DNA from: Nitrospirales bacterium
Lineage (GTDB): Bacteria > Nitrospirota > Nitrospiria > Nitrospirales > UBA8639
Direction: 5' to 3'
NCBI GenBank assembly: GCA_029261235.1
Contig: JAJDBS010000169.1
Span: forward strand, 1-64,000
DNA: 64,000 bases
This document shows positions 40,301-49,280 of the stretch, piece by piece. The notes beneath the pieces were generated by a model. That model saw nothing but the letters and a program-made list of their open reading frames with translations, was not told the origin of the DNA and did no database searches. Both the position numbers and the translations under genes were made by a program. The first letter of the stretch is position 1, and each line of letters opens with the position of its first letter.

Positions 40301-41196
40301 GTACAAACGATAGTTGTTCCGGAAAACCTGAGTGCAAATGTAGTTTTACGCTCCGTGATGGGCCAGTACCATCTGATAGGTGTAAGACATGCGAGAATGG
40401 AAGTACCAGAGATATTGACCTAGCAATTCCTACTACCGATGCCATCAAAATTGGTCTACCAAATCCTACAGTCAACAAAATCAACGAAGGGTTGGATGAA
40501 TTAAGGAAAATAGGTATTTTAGCCAGTCTATCGACAGAGGAACTTACTGGCCAGCGAACGTTGGAAGAATGTTGTGAATCGACTATTGGAAAAGGCATTA
40601 AAGAAACAGCAAGCTTGTCTGGGACTATTGCGAATATTAAATTTGCAGGGAAAGTTTGGCCACCTGGTCCTATTCCAGAATTTAAATCACCAGACATTTT
40701 TATTCTAGTAGCCACCATTAGGTTCGAAGCTTCTTTTGAAGGAGGTCTTTTTGCTGGCTTTAACTTTGATGTAGGGGGAGATCTAGGAAAAATCAAAGAT
40801 GGATGTTCGAAAGATCAAGCAAATCGCAATGGATGTATTCAAGCGGAATTTGCAGTAAAGTTCGAGCCTATTCTTGATGTACGACTTAACGGCAAAGGAT
40901 GCGGTCTTATCAAATGTCTCCTCTGCGATGATTTCGATCAGATCTGCGGCAATGGAGGTGCAATGGCTGAAGCTAAGTTAACTTTCAATATTGCAACTAT
41001 TACCTTTAACAAGCCCAATTGCGGTGATCTGATTTCTGGAGGCGTAGCTACGTTTGGAGGTGCATCATTTACCGTTCCGGTTACCTTTGGACTAAGTGGA
41101 AAAATAGGCGGAGTACCGTTTAGTGAAAACAAAACATTCGACGTTCTAACTTGCAATAGTAATTCATCGCCATATTGTAAGGTGAATGTTTTTTAG
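37321..41196 (+). CDS. Secreted dockerin / MopE-repeat / Ig-like and invasin-like protein with Cys-rich C-terminal domain (1291 aa)
   Basis: DLNDDGIVNILDLSLAGSCFEQ...DINHDNVIDLADINILSGRFGQ; 3x MopE-like repeats; Ig-like units (GRIGLVSGNGQAGLVNRALPNPLVASVKDQVGNPLSGRIVTFEV); no RHS. Confidence 0.85.
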   Translation: MLRRNLNRILGSFSSLYIFAVIIISIAFIAKSQTVLASHDPDLNDDGIVNILDLSLAGSCFEQDPTINVQCQVADINHDNVIDLADINILSGRFGQSFPPNPTDPNDIDDDGDGFTENQGDCNDGNAVVNPDATDIPGNDIDENCDGQDAPLDPLDVDDDGDGFTESQGDCNDGDAAINPDATDIPGNGIDEDCSGSDAPVDPLDVDDDGDGFTENQGDCNDGNAAINPGATDIPDNIIDENCDGQDATTSGLDTIPPSLSILTPKNGALVTQKRPTIAFQFSDENSGINTQSLAISAGSNTLEVTCVFTDASAECTPEADFPEAAVTLVAFIEDQAGNPATTHIDLIVDTVPVEVSILTPNDGLITKEAEIQVTGEIGDGITKVSVNGVEADLGNAFSVNVPLREGKNMIVAVAENANGKTGTDTVDITRDIVAPIVRIDSPRNGLVSVEDKIAIAGKINDIVNGGTNARVLVNGIEATVAQGAFMLTDLPLTRGPNTITAVATDAVGNEGSHSVQVIFQQIAGGRIGLVSGNGQAGLVNRALPNPLVASVKDQVGNPLSGRIVTFEVTRNSGTLQRQSSDSPKRNMQVPTDVNGQATVAFTLGDTAGEGNNRVRVTAQGVAGEGEFCASALGSDPDKILVITGDNQRGLAANPLATPLEAIVVDEDGNPIQDLQVTFSVVTGTGSLNGQQNLVRTTGADGVIRAVLTLGQEPGINNNVVNATFEGHTGAPATFVASALLAGKPEDTGFRGVVLDNGYTAIPGATVSIPEAGVSTTTNEEGQFTLTQIPVGHIHLRIDPTNSPRPETFPPLEFETVTVAGQLNILGQPILLPALQIDSSKTVGGDQDVTLEMPGVDGFTLTVFANSVNFPDGSKTGQLTVSQVHLDKVPMPPPGGTTLLSPAWTIQPSGTKFDPPARITIPNNGLPPGRVVDIFQFDHGLNQFINVGQGTVSEDGLIIRSDPGFGITAAGWGFPQAEPPEPGCVCSCNDGNVCTNDSCSGKPECKCSFTLRDGPVPSDRCKTCENGSTRDIDLAIPTTDAIKIGLPNPTVNKINEGLDELRKIGILASLSTEELTGQRTLEECCESTIGKGIKETASLSGTIANIKFAGKVWPPGPIPEFKSPDIFILVATIRFEASFEGGLFAGFNFDVGGDLGKIKDGCSKDQANRNGCIQAEFAVKFEPILDVRLNGKGCGLIKCLLCDDFDQICGNGGAMAEAKLTFNIATITFNKPNCGDLISGGVATFGGASFTVPVTFGLSGKIGGVPFSENKTFDVLTCNSNSSPYCKVNVF
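37645..38085 (+). repeat. Three in-frame 147-bp MopE-like repeats
   Basis: DDDGDGFTENQGDCNDGNAVVNPDATDIPGNDIDENCDGQDAPLDPLDV and two related copies. Confidence 0.9.
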
Positions 41197-42367
41197 CTTG
41201 GTCAACGTGACTGAAAAATATCATTCATACATTTACATTCTTGCAATCAGCCTATTATTGCTCGCTCAATACTCGACTGTAAGAGCTGGAGAAGCGCACG
41301 ATGTAAGGGTTCCGCTGATTTTCTCACTAGAAGGAATTGACATAAAGACTTCTGCCTGTGTCCTTGTTAAGGAACAAGTGTATGGCATGAAAGGTGTTAC
41401 TTGGCAAGGCTTCAGAGATAAAGCGCAAGAATTTCCAGAAAACTTACTGAAAGAAACGATTGGTGCAATGCGTAACAAAAATAGTAAGCGATTACAAGAA
41501 TTGACACATCCAACTCTAGGGCGTAATTCACAAAAGTTCGGACAAGCAGCTATAGGATATTTTCGAGTATTTTCAGATTTAACAATAAATCAGGTGTGGG
41601 GTAGCTACAGATTCGACGATCTTCTAGTCTTTTTTTTGAAGATACAATTAGCTAGGAGTTCTGGGTTTGCAAATTTTCGATATAGTTTAGTTGGAGAGAC
41701 AGGTGTTTATGGATTTTTGCCATATGATTCTGGGCAAAGCCTCACATTGCAGTTTCTAAGTGGGTGGTTTCAGTCCGATTGGGGACCAGCAAAGAGCATA
41801 CCGCCTGCATATTGTACCCCATTTTTACTCAAGGAAATGACTCATAAAGTTGAGTTAGATTATACCAACAGTCATTTGAAATATTCCTCAAGGCTTTTGT
41901 TGATTGGATCGCCTTTAAAGGAAATTAGCAAAGATAGACATCCTTATAATGAATTGCAGAATAAAATTTCAGCGCTACGGAAAGCACTGCAAGTAGGCAA
42001 TTGGGAGGACTATTTTGCTGAGTTCACAGAGCGTGGGAAAAAGAGGGTAACAGACTGGTTCCAAAAGTCTAAAAAGGAAGAACGGCAGAAATACAAAGAT
42101 AGCTTTATTAATCAAGAACCTTTTTTTGTCTTTAATGCCGCGCCTCTTTTCGTTGTATACACACACACTCGATCTAATGGCGTACAAGTCATATACTTCG
42201 TTAAAGATAGGAACGGACAATTCCTTTTGGCTAATGCCGCTTATGCAACTACAGCTGATAGAGTTTTCAAAAGTCAGAGATTTATAAATGAAGCCACAGG
42301 GGATAAACCTTTTGAGAAATGGAAAATTTCTCAAGGCGGGTTAGTCCAAGAAGAAGGGTTTAGGTAG
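41186..42367 (+). CDS. Hypothetical protein (393 aa), start overlaps the upstream dockerin gene
   Basis: Long ORF; ATG at 41186 overlaps the previous stop by 11 bp; signal/TM-like N-terminus (YIYILAISLLLLAQYSTVRAG). Confidence 0.65.
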   Translation: MFFSLVNVTEKYHSYIYILAISLLLLAQYSTVRAGEAHDVRVPLIFSLEGIDIKTSACVLVKEQVYGMKGVTWQGFRDKAQEFPENLLKETIGAMRNKNSKRLQELTHPTLGRNSQKFGQAAIGYFRVFSDLTINQVWGSYRFDDLLVFFLKIQLARSSGFANFRYSLVGETGVYGFLPYDSGQSLTLQFLSGWFQSDWGPAKSIPPAYCTPFLLKEMTHKVELDYTNSHLKYSSRLLLIGSPLKEISKDRHPYNELQNKISALRKALQVGNWEDYFAEFTERGKKRVTDWFQKSKKEERQKYKDSFINQEPFFVFNAAPLFVVYTHTRSNGVQVIYFVKDRNGQFLLANAAYATTADRVFKSQRFINEATGDKPFEKWKISQGGLVQEEGFR

Positions 42368-42488
42368 ATTGAAAACACGGCTACTAAGAATGTGTTGATC
42401 TAACAGAAAGAGCACTCAGTTGAATTTCTGTAAATATTGTTAAAGGAATTCCTGCTTCACGTTGTGGATAACAAGACCAAGTTTTTTT

Positions 42489-45400
42489 ATGAGACTGTTT
42501 AAAGGTAGCCATATAAGCCTCTGGTATTTGTCGAAAAGGATTAGTCTGTGTTTCGGTATTTTATTGAGTCTATCAATAGCTGGTGTTCCTGCTGTGGCTA
42601 AAGTTGTTTCATTGGATGAAAACTGTACGGCTTCCGTATTAAATCGTACGGTTCAAGTGAGCCCCAATGCGACATTTACCATTGGCAATGTTCCAATACC
42701 TCCTTCAGTATTTCGAGTCCAAGTGATTTGTAATAATGAAAGTGGTGGGGTCGTTAAGGGGCAGTCGAATTTTGTGCAAGGAATTCCTGGTGGTGAGGTT
42801 CTCATAGAGGAAGTTAGCTTTGATGAACAAAAAAATCTTCTTCCAATTTCATTGCTCATCACTTCACCTGCTGATGCTATTACACCATCAACAAATGGGC
42901 TACAACTCATCACTACCGGTTCTCTTCCTAATGCATCTCAAGTAAATCTAACGTTAGCTACAACAGGAACCTCATACCGCTCTTCGAACTCAAGCATCGC
43001 AACAGTTTCCGCTGATGGATTGGTTAATGCGGTTGCGAGTGGCGCAGTCATTATATCCGCAATAAATGAAGGTGCAGTAGCTGGTAAGCGTCTTGAAGTG
43101 CGGTTAAGCCAAGATAGTGACGGTGATGGATTGCCGGATGACTTTGAACGTGCCAATGTTCTCAATCCAGTCGGCGTAAATGAGGCACGACGACCAAGTA
43201 CCGTTGTATCTGCTAGTAGTTTTGCGTCTGGCGCAGATCCTCGGCAGGCGGTTGATGGAAATCTTCAGACTTCGTGGCGCACTCAAGGTGGTGATGCGGC
43301 GAATTTGGGCGGTGCCCCATTTATCGAACTGACGTTTCCTTTTTTGGGAACTGTGGTAGCAGAGATACGTTTGTTCGGCAATCGCGAACTTGCCGACGGG
43401 TTTGACTTTTTTTCTGGAATTTTTCAAGCGTTCGATGCGGCAGGGGCTGAACTGTACAATTCTGGTGAAGTAGTTTTACCTGCCCCCGATCGTGATGTGA
43501 TTTTGCCTGTTGATTTACGAGGGGTGAAACGTATTCGGTTTACGGGAACTGATGATGAAGGGCGAGCACCAGGTGTTGCCGAATTTCAGGTGTTTTCTCG
43601 GCTTGAAACTTTTGGATTAGACCCGGATGATCCTACTGATGCCTTAGATGATTATGACGGGGATGGGATCACGAACCTGGAAGAGTTCTCACTTGGAACC
43701 AGTATTTTCTTGCCCGATACCGATGGGGATGGGTTAGAAGACGGCCCTGATAAATCGGTGAATCCTCTCGTGCCAGATACCGATGGAGATGGCCTACTTG
43801 ATGGGGAAGAAGTTAACGAATTAAACAGCGATCCTAATAGTCCTAGGACGGATCCTTTAGATCCTGATACGGATGATGATGGCTTATTTGATGGCCTTGA
43901 AGTTCAATTGGGATTAAGTCCGCTACGAGTCGATACCGATGGAGATGGGACCGCAGACCCAGATGAAGATCATGATAATGATGGGCTCAGTAACGTTGAT
44001 GAAGTCACCCTATTCACTGATCCCGAGTTAGTAGATACGGATGGAGATCGTGCACCTGATGGGCAGGAAGCTCTGTTGGGCTGCAATCCACTCGTTCCAA
44101 AAACTACAATAGTAAGGGGAACGGTGGTTGATGGAAGCGGTGCTCCTGTCAGTGGCGCACGCATACAAGTCATTGAGCGTGTAGGAGAGTTCACGTTCAG
44201 TAATGCTTCAGGTGAGTTTGTCTTGCCAAATGTGCCAGCCTGTCCTCAAGTGGGTTCGGTGGTAGGAAGAATTTTCAAGGACAATGTCTTATTGCGTGGA
44301 AAGACTCCAGAAGGTTCCTTAATCGCGAATGGCGAGACGAATATCGATGACCTCGTGTTGCGGCCATTTTCTGGATCGATGCTTCCGTTAAATAGATATA
44401 ACATTGGAGGCGAGTCTGTAATTAGATCGAATGTTTTTGAAAAAGCACGTTTACTTACTCGCGACTTGGATGGGGATGGGATTGTGGACGTGATAACCTC
44501 AAACCCACTCTCACTGGATATTTCTGTGCTCATGGGCAAAAATGATGGGACATTTGAGGTTGCAACCAATTTTGGGAATCTCAGCGGAGAACCGTCATCC
44601 TTAGCCATCGGAGATCTGAATGAAGATGGCGCTGAAGATGTCGTGGTTGGTCATGAGGTCGGCGGGGGGAATTTCAGCATCTATTGGGGAGATGGTGTTG
44701 GACAGTTCTCACTTCCTACTGCGGTAAGGATACCAGATTTGCCTGTCACACCTTTAGTAGCGATCCATGATTTAAACGGAGATAACCATTTGGATCTAAT
44801 TCTAAGTACGAAATTTGGATCTGATAGAGCCAAAGTATTTATTGTTTTGGGGAACGGAACAGGTAATTTCTCTTTTTTTGAGAGTCTATTAGTGAATGAT
44901 CTCAGTGATATTCCCATTGCACTCAAATTTGCTGACATTTCGGAAGATGGACGAATGGACTTGCTTGTGCTTTCGCAAAGTGCATCTCTTGGTCAAAGTG
45001 GGAAAGCTCAACTTTTTATCAACCAAGGAGGGGGGGATTTTTCTCAAAGTCAAGTTCTCATTACAGAAGTTAATCCGGTTGATGCAGCCTTCGCGGATTT
45101 TACCCAGGATCATAAGCTTGATCTTGTCGTAGCTAATGGCAATTCTAGCAACGTATCGGTGTTTATGAATAATGGTGATGGGACTTTTGGAGCCGTGCAG
45201 CAGTTTCCCGTTGGTACTCCTAGAAATACTGGAGTGTGTTGTCAAGAGCCAACAATCCCAGCATCTGTAGCTGTGGCTGACCTGAATAAGGATTCCTTTG
45301 CTGATATCGTGACAGCTAATGCTGGAGATGGCGATGATATTTCTGTGTTGTTAGGCAATGGTAACGGATTCTTTAGGACTGCTCGGGACTTCACTGTAGC

Positions 45401-48400
45401 GAAAAACCTGTCTTCTATTGCCATTGTAGATTTGAATGGAGACAGTGTCTTAGATGTAGTGGCCACAGATGAAGTATTCATGAGACGAGGAGCGGTTACT
45501 GCTTTATTTGGTCAAGGTCGAGAAGAAGAACTTTTTTCTGTGCCAGTGGAGGTCCAAACAGGGGGATTTCCCACGCGACCTATAGTATTAGACCTGAATG
45601 GAGATGGCTGGCCCGATATTATTAATCCGAATAGCAGTAATGGCGATAATGATATCTCTGTAATATTAGGAAATGGAAATGGAACGTTTCGCTCGCGGAT
45701 GAACTTTTTCGTACAACCAAGAAGGTTTAATGGCTCTCGTCCACCAGGTGGTCCCGATCTGGTTATAGCCGGAGATATCGATAATAATGAGGTTCTGGAT
45801 CTCGTGACGCGCAACAGACCTCAGGGTCTTGGTGCTGGAGTGTCTTTATTCTTAGGTAATGGAAATGGGAGATTTGACCCTGCTATTGGAATATTAGGTG
45901 CTGGAGATACCTTAATTGATTTGCCTGATCTTAATGGTGATGGGAATTTAGATCTTGTCACTTGGCAGTTGACTGCAAGTAGGGTGGATACCCACCTTGG
46001 CAATGGTGATGGGACGTTTAGAATGGCAATTGCTGCTCAGTCCGGTGTATCTCTAAGTTCAAATCCAGATTCCATTCGAGTCGTAGATCTCAACGATGAT
46101 CCCTTCCTAGATCTAGTTCAGGTTATTTTTGATTTTTCAAATCCTGAGCCTTCAAGTTCACTACTTCTTTCGCTTGGAAATGGTGATGGAACTTTTAGAA
46201 CTCATCAACAAGTTGATTTTGACAAAGTTGTGGAGATTATAGAAATTCAAGACCTTAATGGAGATGGTGGTTTAGATATAGTGGTTAAGGGGTTCAAACA
46301 AGATACTATTTCTGTACTTTTTGGTGAGGGTAATACTAGCTTTACGGATCCCAAGCATTTTTTTGCAGGTGGGGAAGTGCGTTCTGCAACTGCCATGGAT
46401 GTGTCAGGAGATGGGATTATTGACTTAGTTGTCCAGGGTTTCAATCTTAAAGAAAGTACTCATCCAAGAACAAGATTCAAGGCAGGAGGGTTTATTTCAA
46501 TTCTACTTGGTAAAGGCGGAGAGGATTTCGGGCTACCTCAGAACTTTTCTGGGGCCGGCTTTAATCCGAGTACTCTGGCAGATCTGAACCTTGATGGTAC
46601 AGCGGACCTTATTGTTCCTAATGCAAACTCTAACCATCTTTCCATCTATTTTTCTTTACTCAATTCTTCGATATTCTCGGATGATGATCAAGATGGTCTT
46701 CCTGATCAATATGAAACTGCGCAAAGTTTAGATCCTACTGATAGAAATGATGCAGGAATAGATGCGGACGGAGATGGTCTCTCCAACATTCAAGAGTTTC
46801 AACTTCGTTCTTCCCCATTCCAATTCGATAGTGATCAGGATGGCCTATCTGATGGAGATGAGGCATCAAGGGGCACAAAGATCCTTCGAGCCGATTCTGA
46901 TCTCGATGGTCTTGATGATGGAAGAGAAGTCTCATCTGTGGGGACCAATCCTTTGAAGGCGGATACGGACGGAGATGGGTTGGAAGATGGCCGTGAGATC
47001 ACTCTTGGACTCGATCCGTTAGATCCCACTGACGCTGGGAACGACCCTGATGGTGATGGGTTGAGCACAGATGATGAATCAGCACGTGGCACTGATCCGT
47101 TTAGGGCAGATACCGATGGGGATGGAATATTGGATGGACGGGAAGTGACTCTCGGCCTCAATCCTTTGGATCCGACTGATGCCGATGCAGATCCAGATGG
47201 AGACGGTCTGAGCACGAAGGAAGAAGTGGATTTAGGCACTGACCCCTTCAACGCAGATACTGATGGAGATGGGTTGATGGATGGAGAGGAAGTGACGTTG
47301 GGCCTCAATCCTTTGGATCCGGATGATGTTGCGGCTGATCCAGATGGCGATGGGTTGAGCACGGATGACGAGCTGACGCGTGGCACCGATCCCTTGAAGG
47401 CGGATACGGATGGCGATGGTCTCCCTGATGGCCTTGAAGTTCAATTTGGTTTGAATCCGTTGGATTCTAGCGATGGTAATACCGACGTTGATAGTGATGG
47501 GTTGGGATCTGCTGATGAGCTGGCTCTTGGTACGGATCCTTTACGAGCAGATACTGATATTGATGGCCTGAAGGATGGAGATGAAGTGAAGATCCATTCT
47601 ACAGATCCGCTTCAATCAGATACAGATAGCGGTGGTCGAAAAGATGGGGAAGAGGTGTTGTTCCATAATACGGACCCATTAGAACCGAGTGACGACTTAG
47701 CCCAAGATGATCCTAGGGCTGATCTGTATGATGATTTTGAGGATGAGTTGATTAATGCTGACAAGTGGGAAAATTATGCACTCATTCGACGAGTGAGGGA
47801 TGGTGTGCTGGAAGTTGGACTGAGGGCGGTTGCGGAAGAAGACGATAATCTTGTGACATTGGCGCAGCCTCAAGTCATTACGACCATTTCGGCCAACATG
47901 ACCGTTACTGATGCTAAGCATGATGGAGGTACGCCGTTTGCCGGTTTAGTGGGGACATTTTATAAAGATACGACTGACGGAGAAGGGGCCGCCGGGGACA
48001 TTTTTGCTGGGAGCGGAGTTCGTCATAATGGAACCAAACTCGTGAGCACCTATTTTATTGGAAGATGTGATGATGCGGACTGTGATGAATCCACGTTTCT
48101 GTTGGCGAATGAGACGACAATAGATCCGGTTGCTCTTGGTGACACAAATTTTGTGTCTTTAGGGTGGGATGGCAACTTGTTTACGTTCGGTTTTGCTGGA
48201 GAAACGGTTGTCGTGGATCCTCAAGATGTCGCGCCGGTTGTGGCTGCGCCTAGTAATCCGCTCAATGCACTGGGGATACTCGTAATAGGTGTTGATGGCG
48301 GAGATGATGCAGCGAGTTTGTTTGTTGAGTTTGATGATTTCGCAATTGATGGAACAGTGGTTGATCAATTTACTTCGGATTCACTCGATACGAACAAGTG

Positions 48401-49256
48401 GGAAGGGACTGAGGTCTTGCGAATTATTGCCAATGGGGCCCTGCGCTCTAGCTTGGCATCGCCTGGTCAGTTCGCTGCCAATGTTTTGGGAATTGTCGAA
48501 CCTGCACACGTTCGTTCACTGAGGACCGATGTCGCAGTTCAGGATATTCAAAGCACAGGGGCTGCCGTTCCCTTTGCTGGCCTTTTGATGACACTGTACA
48601 AGGATCAAGCTCTATCTGGGGATGATGCAACCGGTGATATTATCGTTGGTAGTGGCATTGGGTCCAACGGAACTGACCTTGTTGGGTTGTTTTTTGCTGG
48701 ACGTTGCGCGGATGCCGATTGCGAAGAATTCACTTTGTTATTTGTTGATGACACGAGCGTTGGGACCGTTCAATTGAGTGACGTGCATGCAGCGTCTGTG
48801 GCGTGGGATGGTAACACTGTCTTATTTAGGTTTGATGGCCAAACCTTCCCAGTAGTTGCCCAAGATATTGCACCGGTCGTTGATTCGCCTTCGACTGCTT
48901 TTGCGGGGGTTGGGACTTTGGTCTTAGGAGCAGCGAGTGAGGAAGACGGGGCTCATATTGATGCGATCTTCGATAATGTGTTTATCCCAGGGGCTCATGA
49001 AGTTTCCCTGCGAGGGCTAGTCTTTGAACGTGGCACGAATAACCCGATTGAAGGAGCGCAGGTCGGGACGTCGTTGGACGGGGAGACGGCACTTACGAAT
49101 GCATTAGGCCGATTTTTCTTGCAGACCACGACTCCCGCACTTTTTGATTTTTCGGAGTTTTCTGTGAGTGTTGCGGCTCCTGGCTGCGATCCTTTTAACG
49201 CTACTGATTTTTTTGAGAGCAAAGGAAATGTGTTTGCTGATTTAGTGTGTCCGTAA
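42489..49256 (+). CDS. Giant secreted protein: discoidin-like, TSP type-3 Ca-binding repeats, FG-GAP/VCBS repeats, duplicated C-terminal lectin-like domain, CnaB-like end (2255-2264 aa)
   Basis: DGDGLPDDFE / DTDGDGLEDGREITLGLDPLDPTDA repeats; DLNGDGxxDLVxxN...SVxLGNGDGTF repeats; C-terminal pair DDFEDELINADKWE.../DQFTSDSLDTNKWE... Confidence 0.85.
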   Translation: MRLFKGSHISLWYLSKRISLCFGILLSLSIAGVPAVAKVVSLDENCTASVLNRTVQVSPNATFTIGNVPIPPSVFRVQVICNNESGGVVKGQSNFVQGIPGGEVLIEEVSFDEQKNLLPISLLITSPADAITPSTNGLQLITTGSLPNASQVNLTLATTGTSYRSSNSSIATVSADGLVNAVASGAVIISAINEGAVAGKRLEVRLSQDSDGDGLPDDFERANVLNPVGVNEARRPSTVVSASSFASGADPRQAVDGNLQTSWRTQGGDAANLGGAPFIELTFPFLGTVVAEIRLFGNRELADGFDFFSGIFQAFDAAGAELYNSGEVVLPAPDRDVILPVDLRGVKRIRFTGTDDEGRAPGVAEFQVFSRLETFGLDPDDPTDALDDYDGDGITNLEEFSLGTSIFLPDTDGDGLEDGPDKSVNPLVPDTDGDGLLDGEEVNELNSDPNSPRTDPLDPDTDDDGLFDGLEVQLGLSPLRVDTDGDGTADPDEDHDNDGLSNVDEVTLFTDPELVDTDGDRAPDGQEALLGCNPLVPKTTIVRGTVVDGSGAPVSGARIQVIERVGEFTFSNASGEFVLPNVPACPQVGSVVGRIFKDNVLLRGKTPEGSLIANGETNIDDLVLRPFSGSMLPLNRYNIGGESVIRSNVFEKARLLTRDLDGDGIVDVITSNPLSLDISVLMGKNDGTFEVATNFGNLSGEPSSLAIGDLNEDGAEDVVVGHEVGGGNFSIYWGDGVGQFSLPTAVRIPDLPVTPLVAIHDLNGDNHLDLILSTKFGSDRAKVFIVLGNGTGNFSFFESLLVNDLSDIPIALKFADISEDGRMDLLVLSQSASLGQSGKAQLFINQGGGDFSQSQVLITEVNPVDAAFADFTQDHKLDLVVANGNSSNVSVFMNNGDGTFGAVQQFPVGTPRNTGVCCQEPTIPASVAVADLNKDSFADIVTANAGDGDDISVLLGNGNGFFRTARDFTVAKNLSSIAIVDLNGDSVLDVVATDEVFMRRGAVTALFGQGREEELFSVPVEVQTGGFPTRPIVLDLNGDGWPDIINPNSSNGDNDISVILGNGNGTFRSRMNFFVQPRRFNGSRPPGGPDLVIAGDIDNNEVLDLVTRNRPQGLGAGVSLFLGNGNGRFDPAIGILGAGDTLIDLPDLNGDGNLDLVTWQLTASRVDTHLGNGDGTFRMAIAAQSGVSLSSNPDSIRVVDLNDDPFLDLVQVIFDFSNPEPSSSLLLSLGNGDGTFRTHQQVDFDKVVEIIEIQDLNGDGGLDIVVKGFKQDTISVLFGEGNTSFTDPKHFFAGGEVRSATAMDVSGDGIIDLVVQGFNLKESTHPRTRFKAGGFISILLGKGGEDFGLPQNFSGAGFNPSTLADLNLDGTADLIVPNANSNHLSIYFSLLNSSIFSDDDQDGLPDQYETAQSLDPTDRNDAGIDADGDGLSNIQEFQLRSSPFQFDSDQDGLSDGDEASRGTKILRADSDLDGLDDGREVSSVGTNPLKADTDGDGLEDGREITLGLDPLDPTDAGNDPDGDGLSTDDESARGTDPFRADTDGDGILDGREVTLGLNPLDPTDADADPDGDGLSTKEEVDLGTDPFNADTDGDGLMDGEEVTLGLNPLDPDDVAADPDGDGLSTDDELTRGTDPLKADTDGDGLPDGLEVQFGLNPLDSSDGNTDVDSDGLGSADELALGTDPLRADTDIDGLKDGDEVKIHSTDPLQSDTDSGGRKDGEEVLFHNTDPLEPSDDLAQDDPRADLYDDFEDELINADKWENYALIRRVRDGVLEVGLRAVAEEDDNLVTLAQPQVITTISANMTVTDAKHDGGTPFAGLVGTFYKDTTDGEGAAGDIFAGSGVRHNGTKLVSTYFIGRCDDADCDESTFLLANETTIDPVALGDTNFVSLGWDGNLFTFGFAGETVVVDPQDVAPVVAAPSNPLNALGILVIGVDGGDDAASLFVEFDDFAIDGTVVDQFTSDSLDTNKWEGTEVLRIIANGALRSSLASPGQFAANVLGIVEPAHVRSLRTDVAVQDIQSTGAAVPFAGLLMTLYKDQALSGDDATGDIIVGSGIGSNGTDLVGLFFAGRCADADCEEFTLLFVDDTSVGTVQLSDVHAASVAWDGNTVLFRFDGQTFPVVAQDIAPVVDSPSTAFAGVGTLVLGAASEEDGAHIDAIFDNVFIPGAHEVSLRGLVFERGTNNPIEGAQVGTSLDGETALTNALGRFFLQTTTPALFDFSEFSVSVAAPGCDPFNATDFFESKGNVFADLVCP
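46680..47690 (+). repeat. Tandem thrombospondin type-3-like Ca-binding repeat region
   Basis: (D)ADTDGDGLxDGxEVTLGLNPLDPTDADADPDGDGLSTxxExxxGTDPF repeated in frame. Confidence 0.85.
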
Positions 49257-49280
49257 TTGGAAGGAATAACTATCAAGCCT

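Noticed and set aside
46835-47386. 183-aa minus-strand ORF (46835..47386)
   Set aside because: Ser/Pro-rich antisense of the TSP3-like repeats, no independent gene signal.
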